Part shown: one piece after another, positions 9,047 through 19,423 of the stretch
Layout: every line of letters starts with the position of its first letter
Position numbering within the stretch: position 1 is the first letter of the stretch
Source: Xylogone sp. PMI_703
Lineage: Eukaryota; Ascomycota; Leotiomycetes
Length of the DNA: 64,000 bases
Reading direction: 5' to 3'
Assembly (NCBI GenBank): GCA_021399445.1
Contig: JAJTUQ010000011.1
Span: 620,001-684,000, forward strand
Position numbers and translations under genes: made by a program
Notes under the pieces: generated by a model
The model's input: the letters and a program-made list of their open reading frames with translations, nothing else
What the model was told of the DNA's origin: nothing
Databases searched by the model: none

Positions 9047-11410
9047 TTACACTGCTTTGCCCTTTCCTCTCTGTGTCTCAGCCTCTACCTCTGCTACCCA
9101 GCGGTCTATCCACTCCTCATCTACCCATGCAACATTGTTTGCTCGAAGCCATGACTTCAAGCACTCAATAGCCTCAACAGCATCAATCCCAATACGATTG
9201 CGCCTGTCTGTGATAGTAATTTTGCAACTAGAGAATAAGCGTTCAACTTCTGCTGACATAGCTGGGATCGAGAGAAGGTCCAAGGCCATTTTCGAGAGGT
9301 TTGGGTAGACTTTTCTTTGTGTTGTTTCCTGCCACCATTCACGTGGATCAAATACTTCATCTAGATCCATTTCCATCACAGGTTCTCTACAGTACCGTTC
9401 ATACTCATCAATAACCTCTGGAACCTTGACATGCTGCCTTGCCCATGTCTTGAATCGATTCTCTTTGTTACCTTCTGGCTGGCTTTGTGATCTTATAGAC
9501 AGAAGATCAGTCTCCACTTGCCTGTACTCATCTTCCCACATTTTTCTCACTGCTCGTCGAGCGTCTCTTAGCCAGCTTACTCTCCAATCAAGTCCTTTCT
9601 CAAAGAACTCCCATTTCTTTGTAGGACAGAGTACAACAGCTGCAACGTAAGCACATGACTCCCCTGTTTTGTTGTAGTACTTTTCCAACTTATCCCATCC
9701 AAACTGGCAACAAGGGCCAAGAAATCTATTTTCCTCATGCTTATGTCTTCCATCTTCAAAGATCTCAAGCAGAAATTCCATAATTGGAAGGATTGTCTCA
9801 GCTGTTGAGTATCGACCCTCACAAGCAAGTGTTCCATGCTCGTAAGCTTCTAAATACTCAATAAGAGATTCAAGCTGTGCCCAATCATTGTCACTGAGTA
9901 TATCATCTTGTAAATCGTCTCTGTTTATCATAGTATAAGTATCAATAGCTTTTCTAAGCATAAGTGCACGAACAAGCATTCGATACCATGAATTCCAACG
10001 AGTAGAATTGTCTCGTGGAAGGCGATAGTTGCCAGAGATCAACTTGAATGCATCCACACGTTGTGTACTCATTGTAATATAAACGGAAACATTATGAAGC
10101 TTGCCAAGAGGACCTTTCTTTCTCCATATTTTCATCTGCGCATTGTTGAATTCTTTTGGGAGCTGGCCATTAATCTGGGCATCAAGGAAAATAATATTGT
10201 CCTTGTCAGGGAGATTCGGAAATAGGAAGCTTTGTGCAGAGAGGTTGATAATATGTCCGTTACATCGAAGTCTTCGAAATACTGGATCCCAGCTAACGGA
10301 CTTGTTTAACTCTAACCCTTGATAGAAGTTAGTATATTTTAAATAAATATAATAAGTTACTCACAGCTTGATAGCACCTCGCAAAGAACATCATTTGATT
10401 GAGCATTATCCCCTACAAAAAACCCTAACTTGTACTCAATCTCGTAGTCCACAAGAACATCTGTAACGACCCCTGCTTGGTTCTCGCCACCATGATCACC
10501 TTGCAGCTCACGTACAGCAAGGACATTATGTTTTAGCTTTCCTTCTCTTCCAATATAGTGTCCAATGATACCGAGGATTGACTTTTTGTTCCCTGATGTC
10601 CAGAGATCAACAGTGATATGGATTTTTGAGAGAGCTTCTTGCCCGTCTTGTCGAACTCTCTTTTTCTGGGCCTTGTATGTCCGCATTGTCCATCCACGAA
10701 TTGTATCAGCACTAGCAGGAAGATACTTGTCAACATTCTTATTTAAATATCGAGTAAACCTAGACACAGTTGGTTATTTATTAGTAGTATAGTTTTATTC
10801 AAATATAACTTACGCCCTAAATTCATCTTTCTCTACCATCTCAAAAGCAACTCCACAAGTACTAATCCACTCAACATACAACTGTTCTAATACAGCTGGA
10901 TCAAGCTCGCAACCTGGGCCTCTCCCATCATCATCTTCCTCCTCGGCCTCAACGTAACTACCGTCATATCGACGGCGCTTGTTATTAGCTACGGCGGATT
11001 GAGCCCTAAATTCAGCCATATCAATATGGCCTTGATGCCTGTTGATTCGCTTCTCATTTTGGCTTATGGATTTGATGACTATGGTGCTTTTTGAGGTGTC
11101 TTCTAGCGTTTCCAGTCCCTCCACTATCAACATAGACTTGGGTGCAGTATTTACACCTCCATATACTACGGCCTTGCTTGTCAAGGGTGATCTTATGCCG
11201 TGAGTAAAAGGAGTGCTCCCACACTTCAGACGTACGTTTCTGGGCAATTTTCTCGGGAGTATCATTGCCTTCAGTAGCTTCACTAGTATTGCCGCCAGCT
11301 TGCGATGATGGCACTGGCGAGGACAATAGTAGAGGACGAAAGCATGGGTCAATATCACTCTAATTTTGGTCTAGTGTAGAAGATACAACAGAGCTGGCCT
11401 GGGATGCCAT
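9047..11410 (-). pseudogene. hAT transposase with BED finger, three exons, two lesions
   Basis: Predicted start ATG at 11410. A TAG at 11362-11360 (codon 17) interrupts the frame, and no further ATG precedes the BED finger. BED zinc finger: VWEHSFYSRHKI, CKYC and HLKKHH (~11240-11070). A surplus A in the AAAA run at 11057-11060 shifts the frame, which then continues to 10813. Intron 1 is 10812-10760; exon 2 is 10759-10365, with HITVDLWTSGNKKS (first catalytic Asp) and VGDNAQSNDV (second). Intron 2 is 10364-10318, with a perfect TACTAAC branch site. Exon 3 is 10317-9047: RLRCNGHIINLSAQSFLF, then the C-terminal dimerisation domain EVERLFSSCKITITDRRNR. Phases agree across both introns. The CAG-to-TAG type stop would fit C-to-T mutation. 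Everything downstream of the frameshift looks intact. Confidence 0.88.
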
Positions 11411-11755
11411 AATCAATAAAGTAAATAATGCTATTGAGACAAAAAATGTAAGGGTTCTACTGGGTTTATTCAGCCTATGGGAACCCTATATACAAGCAGA
11501 GAAAGCTAAAGAGAAAGAAAGAGGAAGAACTACGGTCGGGAGATACATGCTCCCTAAAATAGGGGTCATGGACCGTGCTGGTTGCCATGAGCTACATTGA
11601 CCGCTACGTTCGTACGAATCGATGAGGCTTTAGCCTCGAGACCTATAATCGGGTCCAACCCGTCACAAAAAAGAGTATATGTTATAAGTACAGGTTTTTC
11701 AATAACTGAGGAAACATGTCTTAATCCAAATTTGCTGAGGCCACGTGATCAGGAC

Positions 11756-11914
11756 CCAGTTCAACTGAGTTCAACCGAGTCAGTTGACGCTATAACCAGT
11801 CCAGTTGGCCCCTAACCAGTTGAGTGAACCAGTTAGGGAAAAGGCCAACTGGACTGGCTCAACTGGCAACTGACTCAGTTGATTCAGTTGGCCACCAAAC
11901 TGTTCGCTTCACTG
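11756..11914. repeat. hAT right subterminal array and terminal inverted repeat
   Basis: Mirror of the left array: repeated CCAGTTG, GAGTTCAACCGAGTCAG and CAACTGG units ending in CGCTTCACTG at 11914, immediately followed by the target duplication CTCCCGTC at 11915-11922. Confidence 0.85.
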
Positions 11915-14900
11915 CTCCCGTCGCCGAGCTTACGGCTGTAGAACCTCCGGCCGAGCTTTTACGGCCACCATCAGTCCCTTTACCTCCTGTTACCATTCCT
12001 GAGCAACCAGAGCCACATGAACAATCACACACTGACGGTAGAGGTGGAGGTGGAGGTGGAGATGGAGATGGTGGTCCGCGGGCACGTAAACCAGCGGGGT
12101 TTATATCTGCTTTTATATCGTCTGTACCTCACTATATGGGTGCATTGAATCAGACCTGTACGAACTGTTTAGCACTACAGTGGCCGGAGGAAAGTTCTAT
12201 GCGTTGCTGCAAAGATGGAGATATGACGTTACCACCATTCCAACAACCGCCAGACCTTCTTACGAACCTTCTAAGAGGAGACGATCCAAGAGCAACGGAT
12301 TTCCGTAGAAATATACGGGGATACAACTCGGCTCTCGCATTTACGTCCCTCAAATACATCGAAGACGACCGAACAGACACTATGGGGCCTGGCATAACCT
12401 GTTTTACTATTCATGGCAGTTTGTATCATCTACAAGGGCCTTTACAACCAGGTTCTCAGACCGTTCCTGCGTTTGCTCAATTGTTTTTTTATGACGCTGA
12501 TTATGCAACGAATATTCGACATCGGCAAGGACTAGATCGAACGTTGCTTCGTGAGCTTCATACCATGCTTACGGACTGTAACCCATTTATTCACCTCTAT
12601 ATGACAGCTACAGAGCGTATGAACCTTCAACCAAATACGTCCCGTTTAATATTGAACCCTCGGATGGAGTTGATTGCTGAAGGGGATTATCACCCAGGCC
12701 GTATCAATCTTCCTACTGGCAATGAAATTGCCGCTATTATTCCGGATGAGACGAGCCAGTACAGATCAAGAGATATCGTCCTTGCCGACCGCACTGAATC
12801 TGGAGACTCGAGCTTAAAAACGATTCCTGCAAGCCACCCAGCTTACATGCCACTACACTATGTGCTTTTATTTCCACGCGGTGATTACGGCTGGGGCTAT
12901 AATATGGAGTTGCACGGTCAGCGTGAAGGTCGCCGTTTAACGCTTCAAAAGTGGTTACAATACTACTTACACCCTCGCAAAGATCAGTTTTCTTCTATCT
13001 TTTACGGAGCTAGGCTTTTTCAGCAGTACGTAGTTGATGCGTATGTGACCGTAGAAACCTCAAGGCTTGAATGGAATCGTTTTAACCAGTCGCGAATACG
13101 GGCCGATCTGTACCAGTGTGTATATGACGCTTTACACGCTGGTGATACGGATGCCGCAGATATAGGTCGTCGTATTATACTCCCTTCTTCGTTTGCAGGA
13201 AGCGATCGTGCTATGCAGCAACTGTTTCAGGATGTGATGGCTTTGGTACGACACTTTGGGAAACCTACCTACTTTATTACCATGACCGCAAATCCCAATT
13301 GGCCGGAAATTCAGCAGAATCTTTTACCGGGACAGAGTGCTACAGATCGACCTGATCTGATAGCACGAGTTTTTGAAGGCAAAAAGCGTGAATTGGTCAA
13401 GGATTTGAAGGCTGGCGTCTTGGGACCTTGGGCTGGCCATGGCTTTACGATTGAGTATCAAAAACGTGGCCTTCCGCATATCCATTTCCTTCTTTACAGA
13501 CCGCGTGGCACGCCTGAACTTTCACCGGAGTTGATTGATGAGGTGATTTGCGCTGAAATCCCACGCCCAGGTCGTGATCCCATGGCATCTTGCGCGAATT
13601 AGTAACCACACATATGGTTCATCATCTTTGCGGCCCGAACTCAAAGAGCCCCTGTATGAAGCGAAAATCGCCCGGTGAACCAGAACAGTGCTCAAAAAGG
13701 TTTCCCAAGAGGTTTACGGACGCTACAGTTGTTGTTGAGGATGGGTACCCAGAATACCGCCGTAGGAACGATGGCCAGACGTTTGTTCACAAATTAGACA
13801 ACTCTGGACAGCTAATATTGGGAGATAATCGCTGGATTGTACCTTACAACCCTTATTTACTGCAAAAGTTCAACTGTCACATTAACGTTGAGATATGTAG
13901 TACAATTGCGGCCGTAAAGTATATCCACAAGTATGTGTATAAAGGCCATGACCGCTCTACTCTTTCGGTCACCAATCGCAACAACAACGACGAGATTACA
14001 CAGTATGTTCAGGCTCGGTATATCGGCCCTATGGAAGCTTTTGCGCGTTTAATGGAATACAAGACACATCAGGAATGGCCTCCTGTGACACGCCTTCCTG
14101 TACACCTCCAAGGAGAGCAGACTGTGAGCTTCCGTGACGATTTGGGAGCGGAAGCGCTGGCAGACCAGCTTGAGGCGTCTAATTCTAAGCTTATGGCATT
14201 TTTTCAGTACAATGCTCAGCACGAGGAGGGCCACCAGTGGTTATACCAAGAGTTCCCTGAACATTGCCTGTGGGATATGAAGAATCACTGCTGGAAAAAG
14301 CGTAAACAGGGTGTATCGATTGGCCGCATGTATCACTGTAGCCCTGCTCATGGAGAGAGGTTTTATTTACGGCTTTTACTGACCTCTGTACGCGGTCCCC
14401 GTTCGTTTGAGGACCTGTATGTGGTAGACGACGTGCGATACGCATCATACTATGAGGCATGCGTTGCCCGAGGCCTAGCTGAGAACGATCAGGAGTGGTT
14501 TCGTTGTTTTGAAGAAGCTATTCAATTTGATCCCGCCAGTCGTTTACGGACCACATTCCTTATTGGGTTGTGCCAGTGGTTGATTGGCAATCCTGCGGCC
14601 CTGTGGGATCGTTTTAAGAAGGAATTATGCGACGATTTGCGTTATTTTCTGAATGTACAAGAGTATAATCCTATAGAGGAAGCTAATATGGCTTCTAATA
14701 TGCAAGCTCAGTTGAATCAGGACCAGCGTGAGTGTTTTGATACAATTGTTACCGCTGTTGAAAACGAGCCGCAAAATGCGCATTTTTACTTACAAGGGCC
14801 TGGTGGGACCGGTAAGACTTTTTTATATAAGACCTTATGCCACTACTTTCGTGGATTGGGCAAGAATGTGCTCTGTGTAGCTTCAACCGGTATTGCCTCG

Positions 14901-16141
14901 CTTTTACTGCCAGGAGGCCGTACAGCCCATTCACAGTTCAAGATACCTATGCAATTGAACGAGGATTCGGTCAGTTCTATAACCAAGAATGGAAAGTTGG
15001 CTAAAATACTCCAAAAAGCCGATCTCATTATATGGGACGAGGTTCCCATGCAAAATAAGCAGTGTTTTGAAGTTGTCCACAGGTTATTCTGCGATTTACG
15101 GTCCGTTGAAACTGAAGATGTTCTATTTGGAGGCGTTCCCGTCATCCTGGGAGGTGATTTTGCTCAAATTTTACCGGTAGTGCCACGTGGTACTCGAGCC
15201 GATACAGTATGTGCCTGTCTACAACGCTCTTTTATATGGCTACGATTGCGCAAATTACGTTTGAGGACGAATATGCGCGTGCGGCCGGGCGATGGGGAGG
15301 CTGATTTTGTTCAGTGGATTGGTGCCCTTCCTTACGATAAAGCTCTCTATGGCCCTACTTCACTTCCTTCGACCATATCTACAGCCGTAAACTTAGATGG
15401 TTTACTCGACGACATTTACCCACTATCTCTGTTGCAAGCCGGCTGTAGAGATTACAGCGTTTTCCGTGGGAGAGCATTACTTTCAACCCTCAACGCGAAC
15501 GTAAGGGCTTTGAACGATACAGTTTTAGGCCGGTTTCCCGCTCCTACACGCACTTATTCATCCGTAGATTCAGCAGATGTTAACGAGGCAGACGATTCAG
15601 GGCACGTATACTCGGCAGAGCTATTACAATCGATAGAACTGTCATCTTTACCTTCATCTAAACTGACGTTGGCTGTTGGAGTGCCGGTAATGGTTATGCG
15701 TAATATATGCGCGCAGGAAGGGTTGTGTAATGGTACACGGATGGTTGTTACGGCTTTACGAAATCATACAGTTGAAGCGCGATTATTAGGTGGTGAATGG
15801 GATGGCCAGGTCCGATCAATTCCTCGAGTCAAGTTGACGTCAAACGAGGGAGATCTACCATTTACACTCTCTCGCAAGCAATTCCCCCTTCGTGTATGCT
15901 TTGCCATGACCGTAAACAAGTCTCAAGGTCAATCTTTTGACAAGGTCGGCCTTGATCTACGATTACCGGTCTTTACACATGGCCAGTTTTATGTGGCAGT
16001 CTCTCGAGTAACTTCTGTATTAGGATTATCTGTACTTTTACCTGATCAAGCGACTACAACGTCGAATATTGTATATCCTGAAGTGTTGGAAGATTTTAGA
16101 GATTAAAAATACGATTCGTAATTAGATAAATCACCAATTTT

Positions 16142-16983
16142 CTACTGTTCATCCCCTCCCCCTGTAATTCTATGATGCCTCTCCTCCTCTTCGCCAGCAG
16201 TTATAGATAACGCGGCCAGCTGCATCTTTAAATGAGCTTTGAGAGTTGTACGCTCACGATCGGAATAAGTGACGAATTCCTCTATCATGTCCTTAAAACT
16301 TTCTCCGATATTGTTGACCATATCCTTCCACAGTAGTTTACGGGGTCTCGGAAGAGCTTCAAACATTCAATTCAGTCAGTTACAGACCGTAAGATTATGG
16401 CGGTTGAACTTACCGTTTCCGTCCCCGTTCCCATTTGCGTTCCCATTATTTACGTTCCCGATCCCATCTGGCCGATAACCAACCGGCCCAATATTGATTG
16501 GTTGAATACGTCTACGGGGACGGCCTCCCGGGGCAGGTCCACCTCCACCTGGGACAACAGGAGGGGGTTGCCCTTGCACCTGTATTGCGGCGTTTACGTT
16601 GATCAACACTGTTCAATATTCAATTAGCTTTTTATACGGTCTGTAAGCATAGAAAGTATTTACTTACGGTTCCGAATACTACAGCGCGCGCCGGAAGAGT
16701 TGTAATAACAATTGCAACAACTATCGCCCAGCAGACCAGGAACCGATACACATGCTGTCCATGGGCCATAGCCGTTTTGACAGTGCCAGCATGCTTGCGC
16801 TCCAACATTCTCAACTCCTCTCATCTGGCCGAGGAAAGCTTCGTCATTCTGGGGGCGGCCATGCCGAACATTACGGTTCGGGCGAAGGGTTGGAACGCGT
16901 ACAACTGGCATTGCAGCTAGCTGTTGAACCGAAACGGTATTACGGGTCGTAAGACCTGAAATGGTAACCTGATTATTAGCCAT
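16142..16983 (-). CDS. DUF3716-domain protein, Helitron passenger gene
   Basis: Three exons assembled from splice signals: 16983-16668, 16608-16414 and 16356-16142. Introns are 59 bp (GTAAGT...CTAAT...ACAG) and 57 bp (GTAAGT...GAAG), all in phase, giving 241 residues with no lesion. Exon 1 holds a six-cysteine cluster, ACWHCQNGYGPWTACVSVPG then SCCNCYYNSSGARCSIR (residues ~63-105), matching the fungal DUF3716 family, whose function is unknown. Exon 2 is Pro/Gly/Asn-rich and disordered; exon 3 is an amphipathic, charged helix region. It converges on the helicase gene (35 bp between stops) and lies inside the Helitron 3' hairpin, so it is element cargo. Zinc binding by the cysteine cluster is inferred only. 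Confidence 0.75.
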
Positions 16984-17209
16984 GGTGATGATAACAGCGA
17001 TGATGGTTGAGGGTGGGGTTGAATATGGTCGGGAAACAATTATATCGGTCTCACATGTTGATATATATATGTTCCCTTTCGATGCGATCCTTTGCCATTG
17101 TTCTTACACTTCTACGGTAATTCTTTGAGTTGAATACTAATAATAACATCGATTGCGGTTCTTTGTAACCAATGCCACAAATATACGGACAAAGCCTGAA
17201 CCGTAGGCT
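16984..17209. other. Helitron internal spacer, promoter side of the DUF3716 gene
   Basis: No gene. It lies upstream of the minus-strand DUF3716 start and contains a GATATATATATG stretch (~17060) that could act as a TATA region. Confidence 0.4.
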
Positions 17210-17800
17210 ACGTATAAAGCTTGAATACGACCACACAAGCCAATGGCCAGAGCGCAGCGAGGGCTGTTGGCGTACAAAGCATTACGCCATAGAGATACGT
17301 ACAAAGCATTATACCATAAAGATATGGATGGGGCTTGAGCCGTAAAGATGCGTATGAAGCTTAAATTAACTCATACAAGCCAATAGCCAGAGCGCAGCGA
17401 GGGCGATTGGCGTACAAAGCATTGCGCCATTGAGATACGTATAAAGCTTTATACCACAAAGATATGGATGAAGCTTAAGCCAACTTCCCGGTACTAAGAA
17501 CGCCACGGCCGAAGGTCGATGGCGTCAAATACCAGAAAGATGTGGATTGGGCTTGAGCCGTAAAGATACGGATGGAGCTTGAATACAACTACACAGCCAA
17601 TAGCCAGAGCGTAGCGAGGGCGATTGGCGTATAAAGCATTGAACTATGAATACGGATGGAGCTTGAATCAATTCCCCAGTACTAAGAACACCACGGCCGT
17701 AAGGTCGATGGCGTCAAATACTATGAAAGATGCGTATGAAGCCTGAATATAAATATACGTATGAAGCCCAATATAAAAGATGTGGATGGAGCCGATATTA
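17210..17800. repeat. Helitron 3' subterminal repeat array with hairpins
   Basis: Two interleaved repeat types. Type 1: GCCAAT(A/G)GCCAGAGCG...GATTGGC hairpins at 17239-17271, 17379-17411 and 17596-17628, whose arms GCCAAT/ATTGGC flank an AGAGCG(C/T)AGCGAGGG core. Type 2: AAAGAT..G.ATG.(A/G)GC.T units at about 17318, 17342, 17459, 17531, 17562, 17727 and 17775. A third module, GTACTAAGAAC(G/A)CCACGGCCG, occurs at about 17490 and 17680. No coding frame. Subterminal repeats next to the termination hairpin may serve Rep recognition, but that is inference. Confidence 0.8.
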
Positions 17801-17819
17801 GTTCAGCACGTGACCCTAA

Positions 17820-17883
17820 GGGGTGCGAAGCACCCCCTCCTACGAGCGAAGCGAGTAGCAAGCTTTGCTTGTAATTCCTAACA
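17820..17883 (+). other. Helitron 3' terminus: three consecutive small hairpins then CTAA
   Basis: Hairpin 1 is GGGGTGC-GAA-GCACCCC (17820-17836), hairpin 2 CTACGAGC-GAA-GCGAGTAG (17840-17858, two internal mismatches), hairpin 3 CAAGC-TTT-GCTTG (17859-17871). Hairpins 1 and 2 both centre on GCGAAGC, a heptamer known to form an exceptionally stable DNA mini-hairpin. CTAA follows at 17878-17881. An alternative reading is the end of an LTR on the minus strand, because 17872-17883 (TAATTCCTAACA) equals the last 12 bp of the copia LTR. Confidence 0.6.
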
Positions 17884-18739
17884 ATACCATGTATTTGGCA
17901 CTATGCTTGCACAGGATAGTCCGGTGAATAGTAAGGCCCATAAGAAATGGAGCTGCGGCATTTTACACCTCAGAACTCGGAGAGTTAAGAGATATTAGAA
18001 GGTGGGAAACTCATTGATTAAATAACTCAGTCGAAAGTTATTTTAAGAGGACTTTGAGTCTTCTATTTGTATCATGGACGTCTTATATGAGAGTACTACA
18101 GTATAACATAGATACCTTAGTCTTCTTCTATTTCACCTAGCTGGGGCGCGATTGTAATCGCTGTGTAATGTCGTGTAGGTTCAATTGGGATGAAACAATG
18201 AATCTCACATGTAATAGTAACGTTGGCGTGAAAGATGATGGGAATATGCTTTTTTTAACTCGTGAGAATTCCGAGCGATTAGAAATAGCTCACAAAATAC
18301 CGCCTTCTTTGACTAAAAGCGGCTTGGGTCTTTATTCGGTATAATATATATGATATTCATGGATTTTTGACATTCGCCTATTTTGGATCTATATGAAATC
18401 ATCCAAAATGACATCCCTGCGAGGCGAAAACCTCGTGGTGAAGCTGACACATTCAACTACGGAGTAAATTGCAATTATTTCAACAACTAATACTGTAGTT
18501 TCGAATTCTGCTGTAATAATAATGTCATCTTCTATTTTGCAGCTATTCCACCCATGGATCACAGAGGGATTTTCTTCCATACCAGTTTTCTCCTCTCAAG
18601 CTCACACGTTGGCTAATTGGGTTGCGTGAAACGCATCTTGCTGTTTACGACCCCGCAAGGTTGTAACAGCCTACCAGGATCCGTGCCACAATAAGCCGTC
18701 ATCACTTTTATATGAGTATAAGTTAAGACGACTATCGGG
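17884..18739. other. Intergenic, no gene recognised
   Basis: No supported gene. A 63-codon minus-strand frame (18389-18580) has no recognisable domain and is not called. Base composition is ordinary and no repeat is obvious. Confidence 0.5.
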
Positions 18740-19068
18740 GACCTGGTTATGGTCCCGCAAGTACTACCGCGTTACTAGTACGTACTAGCGAAAGGATAGT
18801 ACAAGTTCTACACTAGTACTATAATTAGAAAAGATCGTACAAGCTATGGGGTAGCACTATCGGAAAGATAGTACTACCTTTCCGCTTGTGCTAGCTATTT
18901 GATAGTACATTACGTACGTTACGCACGTAACGTACAAGCAGAAAGCTAGTACTAACTTAGATCTTATGGTTAACACGTAAATGTTCTAAGCGAGGTCTGC
19001 TCGCCAGGGGCTATGTCCCCTTTGGTAATAATAAAGTGTGACGCCTACTCTGCGCCATGCCCCTAACA
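18740..19068. repeat. Palindrome-rich GTAC block ending in CCTAACA
   Basis: Contains many AGTAC/GTACT motifs and perfect inverted repeats. CGGAAAG and CTTTCCG (18861-18867 / 18878-18884) flank ATAGTACTAC. GTACGTTACG and CGTAACGTAC (18914-18923 / 18926-18935) are separated by only two bases. A further AGGGG...CCCCT hairpin lies at ~19003-19022. The block ends CCCCTAACA at 19060-19068, resembling the terminus at 17883. It is probably part of a non-autonomous element; the class is not determined. Confidence 0.55.
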
Positions 19069-19423
19069 ATTGCTAAATAATGGTTTCACTCACCAGGCGG
19101 ACTTTATTAGCCATGGGAGTGTGGATTTAGAGCGCGCTTTTCACAGCCGGCAAGTTCAGCCGTGAGCGATTATGTGAATTATACAGAGTACGGTATCCCT
19201 TCCGGTGGTGAAAGGCTCACCTGTAGCGCGTTTTCTTGCGCTGTGACCATATTTCTATTTTCGATGACTCCCTTAAATTATGCAAGACGATCTTACGCAC
19301 TTTTGTTAAGTAGTTTAAAATTGTATGTTGAATTCTCCAATCAAATGTGTCCGTTTCTTGTCGGTAGCTTGCACGGCTACGGGTGCACATGCATAAAAAA
19401 CGTGCTACAGGTGAGATAACAGC

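Larger units (their letters stand above)
8801..11914 (-). mobile_element. hAT-superfamily DNA transposon, complete, inserted in the Helitron gene
   Basis: 3114 bp, bounded by imperfect terminal inverted repeats CAGTGAAGCCAACAGTT (left) and CAGTGAAGCGAACAGTT (right, reverse complement), with the 8 bp duplication CTCCCGTC. Long subterminal regions (8811-8960 and 11756-11900) are packed with CCAGTT/AACTGG and AACTGAGT motifs in both orientations, the probable transposase-binding arrays. It carries one three-exon transposase gene on the minus strand, now disabled by a nonsense codon and a frameshift. Ends and duplication are well preserved, so the insertion is relatively young. Confidence 0.95.
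8440..16106 (+). pseudogene. Helitron Rep/helicase (RepHel), split by hAT insertion and one frameshift
   Basis: Exon 1 is 8440-8565 and encodes a CxxC...CxxC zinc finger (FCTVCKRFRP ... STCSTCK). A 55 bp intron (8566-8620) follows. Exon 2 runs 8621-8800, is interrupted by the 3114 bp hAT, and resumes in frame at 11923 once the duplicated target is discounted. The HUH endonuclease shows FITMTANPNW and LPHIHFLLY (HUH motif) near 13270-13500, and KYIHKYVYKGHD carries the two candidate catalytic tyrosines near 13920. The SF1 helicase shows GPGGTGKTF (Walker A, ~14800), IIWDEVPM (Walker B, ~15030), GGDFAQILPV and FYVAVSRVTS. A frame change lies at 13575-13590, consistent with one lost base just before ILRELVTTHM. 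Because of the insertion and the frameshift the protein should not be made intact, so this copy needs help in trans. Confidence 0.9.
7961..17881 (+). mobile_element. Autonomous Helitron (rolling-circle transposon) with nested hAT and DUF3716 passenger
   Basis: The element is defined by a Rep/helicase gene (8440-16106, plus), a DUF3716 gene (16142-16983, minus), a repeat-rich 3' region (17210-17800) and a terminal hairpin. The hairpin CAAGC-TTT-GCTTG ends at 17871, six bases before CTAA at 17878-17881, which fits the CTRR 3' terminus and nearby hairpin of Helitrons. The base after CTAA is C rather than the canonical T. The 5' terminus is not pinned; it should lie near the composition change at about 7960-8000. 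Upstream of the start codon, 8040-8110 carries several ATTGG (CCAAT-type) motifs, and 8198-8210 is the palindrome TTACGGTCCGTAA. Confidence 0.75.

Noticed and set aside
17210..17800. Regularly spaced hairpin repeats suggestive of a CRISPR-like array
   Set aside because: The organism is a fungus, spacers are not unique and of equal length, and the units belong to a Helitron subterminal array.
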